A stretch of DNA of 64,000 nucleotides from Streptomyces sp. V3I8 (GTDB lineage: Bacteria > Actinomycetota > Actinomycetes > Streptomycetales > Streptomycetaceae), in the NCBI RefSeq assembly GCF_030817535.1, contig NZ_JAUSZL010000002.1:3596001-3660000 (forward strand), in the 5' to 3' direction. The translations under genes and the position numbers were made by a program. A model generated the notes under the pieces. The model ran no database searches and had not been told where the DNA came from. It was given only the letters and a program-made list of their open reading frames with translations. Positions 46,500-55,889 of the stretch are shown here, piece after piece (the first letter of the stretch is position 1; the number at the start of each line of letters is the position of its first letter).

Positions 46500-46551
46500 G
46501 ATCGGCTTCCTTCCGGGGGCGTGCGCCGGTCGGCGCATTGGCCTACAGTCT

Positions 46552-46601
46552 AAGTGGAGGCGCCCCCATTTATTCGAGCCTAAGTGGGGACGGCCCCGTT
46601 T
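46552..46601. promoter_or_regulatory. Two near-palindromic operators between SDR and TetR genes
   Basis: AAGTGGAGGCGCCCCCATTT (46552-46571) and AAGTGGGGACGGCCCCGTTT (46582-46601), each a near palindrome and also a direct repeat 30 bp apart. They sit 53 bp upstream of the SDR start. Confidence 0.7.
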
Positions 46602-46663
46602 GGCAATTCGAGACACCTCCGGGAGACTTCCGAGCGGCTTTCGAGAGGGGACGACGGGTACCG

Positions 46664-47236
46664 ATGACAGACGAGATGCACCGCCCGCTGCGGGCCGACG
46701 CACGGCGCAACAGGGAGAAGATCCTCACGGCCGCCGCGCGCGTGTTCACGACGGAGGGGCTGGACGCGCAGATGGAGCGCATCGCCAAGGAGGCGGGCGT
46801 GGGCAGCGCGACCCTGTACCGCAACTTCCCCACCCGGGAGGTCCTGGTCGAGGCGGTCTACCGCAACGAGGTGGCCCAGCTCTGCGACGCCGCCCCCGCC
46901 CTGCTCGCACGCAAGCCGCCGGACGAGGCCCTGCGCGCGTGGACGCGCCTCTTCCTGGACTACGTCACCACCAAGTACGGCATGATCGACGCCCTGCGCG
47001 CCATCGCCGCGACGGGAGGCAACCCCTACGGCCACAGCCGGGAAATGATCTGGGCCGCCATCGCGTCGCTCATGGACGCGTGCGTGGCGGCCGGGACGAT
47101 CCGTACCGACATCCGCCCCGCCGACATCGGCGCCGCCCTCGAAGGCATCGCCCTGACCTCGGCGGGCGCCGAACACCGGCAGCAGGCGGAACGCCTGCTC
47201 GACCTCACCCTGGACGGCCTCACCGTCCGCCCCTGA
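46664..47236 (+). CDS. TetR-family repressor
   Basis: 190 aa. HTH: REKILTAAARVFTTEGLDAQMERIAKEAGVGSATLYRNFPTREVLVEAVY. The C-terminal domain (DYVTTKYGMIDALRAIAATG) is the type often found beside SDR enzymes. ATG 46664 was chosen since it starts the conserved part; the earlier ATG at 46538 lies in the operator region. Predicted to repress the divergent SDR gene and itself through 46552-46601. Confidence 0.92.
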   Translation: MTDEMHRPLRADARRNREKILTAAARVFTTEGLDAQMERIAKEAGVGSATLYRNFPTREVLVEAVYRNEVAQLCDAAPALLARKPPDEALRAWTRLFLDYVTTKYGMIDALRAIAATGGNPYGHSREMIWAAIASLMDACVAAGTIRTDIRPADIGAALEGIALTSAGAEHRQQAERLLDLTLDGLTVRP

Positions 47237-47324
47237 GGCCACGCGCAGGGGCCCGCCGCGCGCGGTGACGCGGCCCACGGCCGTCACGCAGCCGCCGGTG
47301 CGGGGTCCGCCGGGCAGACGGCAC

Positions 47325-47356
47325 GGGCCTCCCCCGACCAGCGGCGAGGGAGGCCC
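47325..47356 (-). terminator. Terminator of the gal operon
   Basis: GGGCCTCCC (47325-47333) pairs with GGGAGGCCC (47348-47356), just after the galK stop. A second GGGAGGCCC copy follows at about 47364. Confidence 0.7.
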
Positions 47357-47389
47357 GGCGAGAGGGAGGCCCGGTGAGGCGAAAGCGCG

Positions 47390-48553
47390 TCAGCTCAGGC
47401 GGCGCGCGCCCTGCGACGGCACCGCCGGGAACACCCGTGGCGCGGTGTACCCGGCCGCCGCGAACGCCTCGGTCACCGCCTTGGTGACCGTGTCGGCGTC
47501 GGCGGCCTCGACCAGGACGACGGCCGAGCCCCCGAACCCGCCACCCGTCATCCGCGCGCCCAGCGCACCCGCCCGGACGGACGTGGCGACGGCGAGGTCC
47601 AGCTCCGGGCAGGAGATCCGCAGGTCGTCGCGGAGGGAGGCGTGGCCGTCCGTCAGGACGGGGCCGATCCCCCGGATGTCGCCCGCGTCGAGGAGCGCGA
47701 TGACCTGCTCGACGCGATGGTCGTCCGACACCACGTGCCGTACGTACCGCCGCACCCGCTCGTCCGGGAGCCGGGCGAGGTCGGCGTCGAGATCCTCGTA
47801 CGCGAGGTCGCGCAGGAAGGGCACGCCCAGCTGCCGGGCGCCCTCCTCGCAGCCCTCGCGCCGCTCCGCGTACGCCCCGTCGCCCAGCGCGTGCTTGACC
47901 CGGCTGTCGACGACGAGGAGCTGCAGCCCCTGGGCCGGCAGGTCGAAGGGCACCTGCCGGACGGACAGGTCGCGGCAGTCGAGGTGGAGGGCGTGGCCCT
48001 CGGTGCAGCAGGCGGACGCCGTCTGGTCCATGACCCCGCAGGGCACGCCCACGAAGTCGTTCTCCGCGCGCTGGGCGATCCGGGCCAGCTCGGGCCCCGT
48101 GAGGCCCAGTTCGTACAGGTCGTTCAGGGCGAGCGCCGTCACCACCTCCAGCGCCGCCGAGGAGGACAGGCCGGCGCCCGTCGGGACCGTCGAGGCGAGG
48201 TGGATGTCCGCGCCGGTGACGGCGTGCCCGGCCTCGCGCAGGACCCAGACGACCCCGGCGGGGTACGCCGCCCAGCTGGTGTTCGTCAGCGGCGCGAGGC
48301 CGTCGACGTGCAGCTCGACGACCGGGCCCTCGATGTCGGCGGAGTGCAGGCGCAGGACGCCGTCGTCGCGCCGCGAGACCGCCGCCACCGCCGTGTGCGG
48401 CAGTGCGAGCGGCATGACGAAGCCCTCGTTGAAGTCGGTGTACTCACCGATCAGGTTGACCCGGCCGGGCGCCGCCCAGATCCCCTCGGGAGCCGTCCCG
48501 TACAGCCGCTCGAAGCCGCCCCGGACCTGCTCGGCCGCTTGTTCCGCCCCCAC
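47390..48553 (-). CDS. galK: Galactokinase
   Basis: 387 aa GHMP kinase. Galactose signature GRVNLIGEYTDFNEGFVMP, ATP loop STVPTGAGLSSSAALEV, and C-terminal GARMTGGGFGGSAVVLV. ENDFVGVPCGVMDQ is also conserved. Converts galactose to galactose 1-phosphate. GTG 48553 overlaps the galE stop by one base (TAGTG); a longer frame to 48607 lies within galE. Confidence 0.97.
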   Translation of the reverse strand: MGAEQAAEQVRGGFERLYGTAPEGIWAAPGRVNLIGEYTDFNEGFVMPLALPHTAVAAVSRRDDGVLRLHSADIEGPVVELHVDGLAPLTNTSWAAYPAGVVWVLREAGHAVTGADIHLASTVPTGAGLSSSAALEVVTALALNDLYELGLTGPELARIAQRAENDFVGVPCGVMDQTASACCTEGHALHLDCRDLSVRQVPFDLPAQGLQLLVVDSRVKHALGDGAYAERREGCEEGARQLGVPFLRDLAYEDLDADLARLPDERVRRYVRHVVSDDHRVEQVIALLDAGDIRGIGPVLTDGHASLRDDLRISCPELDLAVATSVRAGALGARMTGGGFGGSAVVLVEAADADTVTKAVTEAFAAAGYTAPRVFPAVPSQGARRLS

Positions 48554-49539
48554 TAGTTCCCCTCCGCCTTCGCGATGTCCTGCGCGGCGTTCTGCGCGAA
48601 CTCCCACGCGTCCGCGACGATTCCCGCGAGGTCCGCGCGGGACGGGTTCCAGCCGAGCCGTTCGCGGGCCGTGGCGGCCGAGGCGACGAGGACCGCCGGG
48701 TCGCCGGCCCGGCGCGGGGCCGCGACCTCGGGGATCGGGTGCCCGGTCACCTGCCGGACGGTCTCGATGACCTCGCGGACCGAGAAGCCGTTGCCGTTGC
48801 CGAGGTTGCAGATCAGGTGCTCGCCGGGCCGCGCGGCGGCGACCGCCAGCAGGTGCGCCTCGGCGAGGTCGGCCACGTGGATGTAGTCGCGGACGCAGGT
48901 GCCGTCCGGCGTCGGATAGTCGTCGCCGTAGACCGAGACGGCCTCGCGGCGGCCCTGGGCGACCTGCAGGACGAGCGGGATGAGGTGCGACTCGGGGTCG
49001 TGCCGCTCGCCGCTGGTGCCGTACGCGCCCGCCACGTTGAAGTAGCGCAGCGAGACGGCGGCCAGCCCGTGCGCGGCCGCCTCACCGGTGATCATGTGGT
49101 CGACGGCCAGCTTGGAGGCGCCGTACGGGTTCGTCGGGAGCGTCGGCGCGGACTCGGTGATCGGGGTCGTCTCCGGCTCGCCGTACGTCGCCGCGGTGGA
49201 GGAGAAGACCAGTGTGCGGACGCCCGCATCGCGCATCGCGCCGAGCAGCGCCATCGTGCCGCCGACGTTGTTGTCCCAGTACTTCTCGGGCTTCACGACC
49301 GACTCGCCGACCTGCGAGAACGCGGCGAAGTGCAGTACGGCGTCGTACGAGGCGTCGAGCCACTTGGCCGCGTCGCGGATGTCGCCCTCGACGAAGGCGG
49401 CCCCCGCCGGGACGCCCTCGCGGAAGCCGGTGGAGAGGTTGTCGAGGACCGTCACCTCGTGACCGGCCTCCAGCAGGTGCTGGGCGACGACGCTGCCCAC
49501 ATAGCCCGCGCCGCCTGTGACCAGGTACTTCCCACTCAT
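48553..49539 (-). CDS. galE: UDP-glucose 4-epimerase
   Basis: 328 aa. NAD site [18 protein letters not shown], catalytic Ser/Tyr region [11 protein letters not shown] and [11 protein letters not shown] (YxxxK), and [11 protein letters not shown]. Interconverts UDP-galactose and UDP-glucose. The start overlaps the galT stop (ATGA). Central gene of the galT-galE-galK operon. Confidence 0.97.
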   Translation of the reverse strand: MSGKYLVTGGAGYVGSVVAQHLLEAGHEVTVLDNLSTGFREGVPAGAAFVEGDIRDAAKWLDASYDAVLHFAAFSQVGESVVKPEKYWDNNVGGTMALLGAMRDAGVRTLVFSSTAATYGEPETTPITESAPTLPTNPYGASKLAVDHMITGEAAAHGLAAVSLRYFNVAGAYGTSGERHDPESHLIPLVLQVAQGRREAVSVYGDDYPTPDGTCVRDYIHVADLAEAHLLAVAAARPGEHLICNLGNGNGFSVREVIETVRQVTGHPIPEVAAPRRAGDPAVLVASAATARERLGWNPSRADLAGIVADAWEFAQNAAQDIAKAEGN

Positions 49540-50597
49540 GAACTCGCTACCTCTCGCAGTCGCTGGGCCGCGGTCTCCGGCGGCACGTCGTTGATGAACA
49601 CGTTCATGCCGGACTCGGAACCCGCGAGGAACTTCAGCTTGCCGGACGTACGGCGGATGGTGAAAAGCTCGAGGTGGAGCGCGAAGTCCTCGCGCACCAC
49701 GCCGTCGAACTCCTCCAGCGTGCCGAACGGCGCCTGGTGCCAGGCCGAGATGTACGGCGTCGCGGGTTCACCCTCGCCGAAGATCCGGTCGAAGCGCCTC
49801 AACAGTTCCAGATAGACCTGGGGGAACTCTGTGCGCGCGCCCTCGTCCAGACCCAGCAGGTCGGGCACGCGGCGGCGCGGGTACAGGTGCACCTCGTACG
49901 GCCAGTGCGCCGAGTACGGCACGAAGGCCACCCAGTGCTCGGTCTCCAGGACGACCCGCTCGCCGGCCAGCTCCTTCGCCAGTACGGCGTCGAAGAGGTT
50001 CTCCCCGCCGGTGGCCTCCTTGTGCGCCGCCAGCGAACGGAGCATCAGGGCTGTTCGAGGCGTCGTGAAGGGGTAGGCGTAGATCTGCCCGTGCGGGTGT
50101 CCGAGCGTCACACCGATCTCGGCGCCCCGGTTCTCGAAACAGAAGACCTGCTCCACGGAGGGGAGATGCGACAGCTCGGCCGTGCGGTCGGTCCACGCCT
50201 CCAGGACCAGGCCCGCCTGCTCCTCCGTCAGGTCGGCGAAGGACGCGTCGTGGTCCGAGGTGAAGCAGACGACCTCGCAGCGTCCGGAGTCCCCGGCGAG
50301 CGACGGGAAGCGGTTCTCGAACACGGCGACGTCGTACGAGGAGTCCGGGATCTCGCTGAGCCGGTCGCCCTCGGAGGGGCACAGCGGGCATTCACCGGCC
50401 GGCGGGTGGTACGTGCGGCCCTGGCGGTGCGAGGCGACGGCCACCGCGTCACCGAGCAGCGCGTCACGCCGTACCTCCGAAGTGGTGACCGTGCGGTCGA
50501 GCGGACGCCGGTCCACCGCGTCGCGCACCGTGTCGTCGCGCGAGTCGTAGTAGATGAGCTCACGACCGTCGGCCAGCCGGGTCGAGGTCTTCTTCAC
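49536..50597 (-). CDS. galT: Galactose-1-phosphate uridylyltransferase
   Basis: 353 aa. Active-site [11 protein letters not shown] (His-x-His), zinc/structural CPLCPS, and VFENRFPSL. Moves UMP from UDP-glucose to galactose 1-phosphate. GTG 50597 was chosen with GGGGAG 6 bp upstream; the longer reading enters the AT-rich promoter. First gene of the operon. Confidence 0.97.
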   Translation of the reverse strand: MKKTSTRLADGRELIYYDSRDDTVRDAVDRRPLDRTVTTSEVRRDALLGDAVAVASHRQGRTYHPPAGECPLCPSEGDRLSEIPDSSYDVAVFENRFPSLAGDSGRCEVVCFTSDHDASFADLTEEQAGLVLEAWTDRTAELSHLPSVEQVFCFENRGAEIGVTLGHPHGQIYAYPFTTPRTALMLRSLAAHKEATGGENLFDAVLAKELAGERVVLETEHWVAFVPYSAHWPYEVHLYPRRRVPDLLGLDEGARTEFPQVYLELLRRFDRIFGEGEPATPYISAWHQAPFGTLEEFDGVVREDFALHLELFTIRRTSGKLKFLAGSESGMNVFINDVPPETAAQRLREVASS

Positions 50598-50720
50598 GCC
50601 GGACTCCCCATCCCTAACCCGATCAAACCAATAAACAGAACCAAACACATCGAACCACAAATCCCCATGTTCGTCAGCATCACAACCAAACAAAGAACAC
50701 CAAGATGAAGTGAGTGCAGT
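50598..50720. promoter_or_regulatory. Divergent gal/symporter promoter region with direct repeats
   Basis: An unusually AT-rich stretch (about 50615-50710). AACCAAACA occurs identically at 50639-50647 and 50684-50692, with a related AAACCAATAAACA near 50626. Likely regulator sites shared by galT and the symporter. No GalR-type gene lies in the window. Confidence 0.6.
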
Positions 50721-52424
50721 ATGCAGACCCCCACATATGCCGCCTCCGCGTCACCCGTACACCTGGCCGCGGAGCTGCGGCTCCCGACGAACTGGCTGGA
50801 CTACACGATCCTGGCGATCTACTTCGTCGTCGTGCTCGGCATCGGCTTCGCCGCCCGGCGCTCGGTGAGAACCAGCCTCGACTTCTTCCTCTCCGGGCGC
50901 TCGCTGCCCGCCTGGGTGACGGGGCTCGCCTTCGTCGCCGCCAACCTCGGCGCCACCGAGATCCTCGGCATGGCCGCCAACAGCGCCCAGTACGGCGTCT
51001 ACACCGTGCACTGGTACTGGATCGGCGCCATCCCCGCCATGGTCTTCCTGGGCCTGGTGATGATGCCCTTCTACTACGGTTCGAAGGTCAGGTCCGTCCC
51101 CGAGTTCCTGCTGCTGCGCTTCGACAGGGGCGCGCACCTGCTCAGCTCGGTGCTGTTCGCCTTCGCCGCGGTCCTCATCGCCGGCGTGAACCTCTACGCG
51201 CTCGCCATCGTCGTCGAGGCGCTGCTCGGCTGGCCGGAATGGGTGTCGATCGTCGTCGCGGGCGCCTTCGTGCTCGGCTACATCACCCTCGGCGGCCTGT
51301 CGTCCGCGATCTACAACGAGGTGCTGCAGTTCTTCGTCATCCTGGCCGCGCTCATCCCGCTCACGGTGCTGGGCCTGAAGAAGGTCGGCGGCTGGGACGG
51401 CCTGACCGACTCGCTGACCGCGAGCCACGGCGGTGACTTCACCACCGCGTGGGGCGGCACCGGCATCGGCAGCGACAACCCGCTGGGCGCCAACTGGCTC
51501 ACCATCGTCCTGGGTCTCGGCTTCGTGCTCTCGTTCGGCTACTGGACGACGAACTTCGCCGAGGTGCAGCGCGCCCTGTCCGCGAAGAACCTCTCGGCGG
51601 CCCAGCGCACCCCGCTCATCGCCGCGTTCCCGAAGATCTTCATCGTCTTCCTGGTGATGATCCCAGGGCTCGTCGCGGCCGTGCTCGTACCGAAGATCGG
51701 GACGTCCGGCTCCGACCTGCAGTACAACGACGCGATCCCGTACCTGATGGAGGACCTGCTCCCCAACGGCGTCCTCGGCATCGCGGTGACCGGTCTGCTG
51801 GCGGCGTTCATGGCGGGCATGGCGGCCAACATCTCGTCCTTCAACACCGTCTTCACCAACGACATCTGGGGAAAGTACGTGAAGCGGGACGAGGAGGACG
51901 CGTACTACGTGCGCTTCGGCCGTCTCATCACGGCGGTCGGCGTGCTCGCCTCGATCGGCACGGCGTTCCTGGCCTCCTCCTTCTCGAACATCATGAGCTA
52001 CCTCCAGACGCTGTTCTCCTTCTTCAACGTGCCGATGTTCGTCGTCTTCATCGTCGGCATGTTCTGGAAGCGCGCGTCCATGAAGTCCGGCTTCTGGGGC
52101 CTGCTGGCCGGCACAACGGCCGCGATGGTCAACTACTTCGTCCTCTACAAGCAGGGCGTCATCGGCATCCCCTCCGACCAGGGCGCCAACTTCGTCTCGG
52201 CGATCGCCGGGTTCGTGGCCGGCGCGGTGGTCATGGTCGCCGTCTCGCTGTTCACCGCGCCGAAGCCGGAGGCGGAGCTGCGGGGGCTGGTGTACGGCAC
52301 CAGCTCGCCCGGCATGGAGGAGCCGGCCGGCGCGGGCGACGACGCCTGGTACCGCAGGCCGGCCCTGCTCGGGTGGGGGGCCGTCGTCCTGGCCGCCGCC
52401 TGCTACATCCCCTTCTCCTTCTGA
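50721..52424 (+). CDS. Sodium:solute (galactose-type) symporter
   Basis: 567 aa, about 14 helices, SSSF/SGLT family. Conserved regions: SLPAWVTGLAFVAANLGATEILGMAANSAQYGVYTVHWYWIGAIPAM, YITLGGLSSAIYNEVLQFF, and FGYWTTNFAEVQRALSAKN. Divergent from galT and sharing its promoter region, so galactose or a galactoside is the probable substrate. ATG 50721. Confidence 0.93.
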   Translation: MQTPTYAASASPVHLAAELRLPTNWLDYTILAIYFVVVLGIGFAARRSVRTSLDFFLSGRSLPAWVTGLAFVAANLGATEILGMAANSAQYGVYTVHWYWIGAIPAMVFLGLVMMPFYYGSKVRSVPEFLLLRFDRGAHLLSSVLFAFAAVLIAGVNLYALAIVVEALLGWPEWVSIVVAGAFVLGYITLGGLSSAIYNEVLQFFVILAALIPLTVLGLKKVGGWDGLTDSLTASHGGDFTTAWGGTGIGSDNPLGANWLTIVLGLGFVLSFGYWTTNFAEVQRALSAKNLSAAQRTPLIAAFPKIFIVFLVMIPGLVAAVLVPKIGTSGSDLQYNDAIPYLMEDLLPNGVLGIAVTGLLAAFMAGMAANISSFNTVFTNDIWGKYVKRDEEDAYYVRFGRLITAVGVLASIGTAFLASSFSNIMSYLQTLFSFFNVPMFVVFIVGMFWKRASMKSGFWGLLAGTTAAMVNYFVLYKQGVIGIPSDQGANFVSAIAGFVAGAVVMVAVSLFTAPKPEAELRGLVYGTSSPGMEEPAGAGDDAWYRRPALLGWGAVVLAAACYIPFSF

Positions 52425-52455
52425 CGACGTCCGACGACCGGAGGACCGACCACCC

Positions 52456-52809
52456 ATGTCCACCACCCCCGAACACCCCGAGCACCCCGAACGCGCCGGG
52501 AACTCCGAGCGCGACGTCCGCCGCGAGGTCACCGAACTGCAGAGCAGGTCGGCCACCGCGGCCCGGCTCTTCGACATCCGCCGCATCATCGGCGGTCTCT
52601 TCGTGGTCTACGGGATCATCGTGACGATCGCCGGGATCACCGCGTCCGACGCCGACATCGACAAGGCGGAGGGCGTCAACATCAACCTCTGGACGGGCCT
52701 GAGCATGCTGCTCCTCGGCCTGTTCTTCCTGGCCTGGCTGTGGCTGCGCCCGGTGGCACCCCCGACACCGGCCGACGACCCGGCGGAACAGCCGGGACGC
52801 ACCGGATAG
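52456..52809 (+). CDS. Small two-helix membrane protein
   Basis: 117 aa. Helices IIGGLFVVYGIIVTIAGITA and LWTGLSMLLLGLFFLAWLWL flank a short polar loop containing DADIDKAEGVNINLW. The N-terminal 45 residues are soluble and acidic. 31 bp after the symporter gene with GGAGG upstream, so part of its operon, perhaps an accessory subunit. Family not recognised. Confidence 0.8.
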   Translation: MSTTPEHPEHPERAGNSERDVRREVTELQSRSATAARLFDIRRIIGGLFVVYGIIVTIAGITASDADIDKAEGVNINLWTGLSMLLLGLFFLAWLWLRPVAPPTPADDPAEQPGRTG

Positions 52810-52867
52810 CCGGGGCGCGCCCGGCGACCGGGGCGCCCGGGAGACGGGGCGTCCCGGCAGACCGGTC

Positions 52868-53593
52868 CTAGGGCCGGTCGGACAGGCCCCGGATCTCCTG
52901 CCCCGCACCCGGCGCCGGGTGCGGGGGCACCGGGCCCGCCCGGTCGAGCAGGCCCGTGCGGGCCGCCAGCGCGGCGGCCTCCAGGCGGGAGCCCACGCCC
53001 AGCTTCATCAGGACCCGCTGCACATGCGTACGGGCGGTGCTCGGCGCTATGCCCATGCCGGCCGCGATGAGCCGGGTGTCCTCGCCGTCGGCCACCCGCA
53101 CCAGCACCTCGACCTCCCGCGGTGTCAGCATCTGGAGCAGCCGCTGCCCCTCGTCGTCGGGCTGCGCCGCCGGATTGAGGAGCTCGCTGAAAGCGCCCTG
53201 GAGCAGCTGCGGCGCGACCGCGGCCTCCCCGGCGCGCGCCTTCATGATGGCCCGCTCGACGCCCTCTATCCGCTCGTCGTGCCGTACGTAACCGGAGGCG
53301 CCGGCGGCGAACGCGGCGGCGATCCCGCGCGGATTGGGCACCGGCCCGAGGACCAGCACCGCGACCTGCGGCCGCTCCCGCTTGATCTTCACCACCGGGT
53401 CGAAGATGCCCGGTTCGGCAGGCGTGGCCGTACCGATCAGACACACCTCCGGCGCCCTCGTGATCACCAGCTCCGCGGCCCCCGCGGCCGGCGCGGCCGC
53501 GGCCAGCACGCGGTGTCCGCGCAGCTTCAGGGCCGAGGCCAGCGCCTCGGCGAGCAGTCGGTGGTCGTCGACCACCATGAGCCGCACTCCCAT
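52868..53593 (-). CDS. Atypical LuxR-type response regulator lacking the receiver Asp
   Basis: 241 aa. The N-terminal receiver keeps VVDDHRLLAEALASAL, but the phosphorylation site reads VCLIGTATP, placing Gly (G54) where Asp is needed. C-terminal HTH: LTPREVEVLVRVADGEDTRLIAAGMGIAPSTARTHVQRVLMKLGV. No kinase nearby. ATG 53593. Probably controlled by a ligand or protein partner instead of phosphorylation, or always active. Possible target: the PQQ-repeat genes upstream, on position only. Confidence 0.88.
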   Translation of the reverse strand: MGVRLMVVDDHRLLAEALASALKLRGHRVLAAAAPAAGAAELVITRAPEVCLIGTATPAEPGIFDPVVKIKRERPQVAVLVLGPVPNPRGIAAAFAAGASGYVRHDERIEGVERAIMKARAGEAAVAPQLLQGAFSELLNPAAQPDDEGQRLLQMLTPREVEVLVRVADGEDTRLIAAGMGIAPSTARTHVQRVLMKLGVGSRLEAAALAARTGLLDRAGPVPPHPAPGAGQEIRGLSDRP

Positions 53594-53770
53594 CGAGCCC
53601 AACCCCCAGTCCCTCCCCCAGGATCACCACTGGTACCCCATGGACAGGAGCCCCCCGGCTTTCCATCCCCGGAAGCTACACGCTTGTTCGACGTTGCGCT
53701 CCCCCTACCGGAGAGAAGTGCCCCGGATCTCCGAAATTCCTCGCATTCGCGCGCGATGGGGGGTATGGGA

Positions 53771-53802
53771 ACGGCTCCGCCCCTGAGCAGGGACGGAGCC
53801 GT
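53771..53802 (-). terminator. Terminator of the first PQQ-repeat gene
   Basis: ACGGCTCCG (53771-53779) pairs with CGGAGCCGT (53794-53802), and the stem can extend inward with CCCCT/AGGGA. It lies about 75 bp after the stop of the PQQ-repeat gene. Confidence 0.7.
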
Positions 53803-53875
53803 GATCGACGGACGAACGTTTGACCGTCGTACCACCCGGGGGCGGGCCGTTCCGGGCGGACCGCCCGGGCCTCGG

Positions 53876-55750
53876 CTACCGGGCGCCGAAGCCGATCGCC
53901 GTGTAGTCCTTCTCGTCCTTCGAGTAGGGCGCGCTGATCAGGTCCTCGGCCATGAAGAGCCGGCCGGCGCCGTACAGCATCTCCGACGACTTGGGGACCA
54001 TCCCGCTGATCGCGCTGCGGACCTGGTCGGTGGCCGGGGTCTCCAGGAGCTTGGTCTCCTTGAAGGTCCCCCCGTCGATGGAGACGACCTGCGAACCCTT
54101 GTCGTAGGGGCCGTTCTTGTACGCGATGATGTTGGTGCCGTCCATCCGGACCGGCCAGATCTCGTAGCCGTCGCCGGCGTCGGCACGGTCGCTCGTGGAC
54201 TTGCCCGAGGCCAGCGAGAAGGACACGATCTCGTTGACCCGGCTGTACTGCTCGGCGCCCTCGTGCTGCTTGGTGGGCACGTACAGCTTGTCGTTGCCGA
54301 CCGCGATCGCCGCGCAGTCGTGGACCTTGTTCACACCGCAGTCGTGCTCGTACTTGCCGTCCTCGAGCGTGATCTTCGTACGCAGCTTGCCGCTCTCGTC
54401 CAGCGAGAAGACGTCGGTCGCGCCGGACGCGGTGATCTCCCCGGAGTCCACGCCGAAGACGACCGGCTTGGTGGAGATGACCTTGGCGTTGTCGATGCCC
54501 GAGGGGAGCTTGTAGCTCCACTTGACGGTGCCCGACTTCGGGTCGAGCAGCTGGACCTCGTACTTCTCGTTGCCGTAGTCGCCGCACTTGCGGACCGCGA
54601 CGAGCTGCTCGCCGCCCGCATAGCCGACGTCCTCGCAGGTGCCGACCTTCGGCTGCCACAGGACCTTGCCGTCGCTGATGTCGAAGGCCGCGCCGCCGTC
54701 GAGGCCGGAGCCCGCCGCGACCGTGGTGCCGGTGATGCTGACCTCCTTGAAGGCGGCCTTCTCACCGCCGCCCGGGGCGACCGACTTCGTCCACAGCGCC
54801 TTGCCCGTGTTCACGTCGAACGCGGTGACCTCGGTGCACTGCTGGTACGGGTCGGCCTTGGTGCGCGCGGCCTCCTCCGCGACCACCACGGCGACCCCGT
54901 CCTTGGTGACCTCCGGCGAACCGGCGCAGGTCAGGCCCTTCAGCGGCAGGGTCCAGGACTTCTTGCCGGTGTCCGGGTCGTACCCGACGATCTTGCGGAC
55001 GCCCGCCTTCGCGTACACCTCGTCCGTCAGCCAGGAGCCCTCCACGCTCCAGACCTCCTTCTTGGGGACCTCGGGCGCGGGCAGCTGGAAGAGGACCTTC
55101 GCGCTGGTGCTGGACGGCACCTTCTCCGAGCCGCCGCCCGTGCCGGCGTCGCCTCCGCCGTCCTTGCCGTCCTTGCCCCCGGTGCCGCCGGAGCCCGCGG
55201 AGGTGTCCTTGCCGTCGTCCTTGCCGGAGGAGTTCGCGTACAGGACGCCGGCGCCGACGATCAGCGCGATGGCCGCCACGGCCGCGACGATGATCGCCAC
55301 CTGGCTGTTCGTCCTGCGCCCGCCCTGCGGGGCCTGCGGCTGCATCGGCATGGTGTGCGGCTGCGGATAGCCGTACGGAGCCTGCTGCCCCGGGTAGCCG
55401 TAGCCCTGCGGCGGCTGCTGGCCCGGATAGCCGTACCCGGGCACGGTCGGCGGCTGCGGGGCCCCCTGGGGGGCGCCGGGAGCCTGCGGGTACCCGTACG
55501 GCTGCTGCGGCGGGCCCTGCGGCGGGGGGCCCTGCGGCGCGGCGGGCTGTCCGGCCGGGGGCGGGGTCTGGGGGGCCTGCGGGTAGCCGTAGCCCGGCTG
55601 CTGCTGCGGCTGCGGCTGCTGCGGGGGTCCGGCGGGCGGGCCGGCGGGCGGCGTGGGCGGGCCGAAACCGCCGGGCGGCGGGTCCTGCGGCGGGCCGAAA
55701 CCGCCGCCCTGGGGCGGCTGGTTGGGCGGCGGGGGCGGCGGCTGGCTCAT
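53876..55750 (-). CDS. Membrane-anchored PQQ-like beta-propeller protein (A)
   Basis: 624 aa. A cytoplasmic Pro/Gly/Gln/Tyr-rich tail (about 1-140, with GYGYPQ and GPPQQPYGYPQ units) precedes one helix (QVAIIVAAVAAIALIVGAGVLY). A long extracellular part then carries repeats of PQQ-like propeller blades (GYDPDTGKKSWTLPLKG, AFDVNTGKALWTKSV, LLDPKSGTVKWSYKL). No enzyme motif seen. Paralog of the next gene, of equal length. ATG 55750. Perhaps a wall- or membrane-surface sensor or scaffold, as the family is often found with Ser/Thr kinases. Confidence 0.88.
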   Translation of the reverse strand: MSQPPPPPPNQPPQGGGFGPPQDPPPGGFGPPTPPAGPPAGPPQQPQPQQQPGYGYPQAPQTPPPAGQPAAPQGPPPQGPPQQPYGYPQAPGAPQGAPQPPTVPGYGYPGQQPPQGYGYPGQQAPYGYPQPHTMPMQPQAPQGGRRTNSQVAIIVAAVAAIALIVGAGVLYANSSGKDDGKDTSAGSGGTGGKDGKDGGGDAGTGGGSEKVPSSTSAKVLFQLPAPEVPKKEVWSVEGSWLTDEVYAKAGVRKIVGYDPDTGKKSWTLPLKGLTCAGSPEVTKDGVAVVVAEEAARTKADPYQQCTEVTAFDVNTGKALWTKSVAPGGGEKAAFKEVSITGTTVAAGSGLDGGAAFDISDGKVLWQPKVGTCEDVGYAGGEQLVAVRKCGDYGNEKYEVQLLDPKSGTVKWSYKLPSGIDNAKVISTKPVVFGVDSGEITASGATDVFSLDESGKLRTKITLEDGKYEHDCGVNKVHDCAAIAVGNDKLYVPTKQHEGAEQYSRVNEIVSFSLASGKSTSDRADAGDGYEIWPVRMDGTNIIAYKNGPYDKGSQVVSIDGGTFKETKLLETPATDQVRSAISGMVPKSSEMLYGAGRLFMAEDLISAPYSKDEKDYTAIGFGAR

Positions 55751-55889
55751 GACGTGAGTACCTCGGGTGCGAAGGGGACGGAGGTCGGACGGACGTGTGC
55801 GGGGCGGCCGCGGGGACCGGCTGCGGCGCCGGCCGGTGCCGCGGCGGGAAGGAGCCGGACCGGAGCGGTAGGGAGCCGGACCGGCCGGG

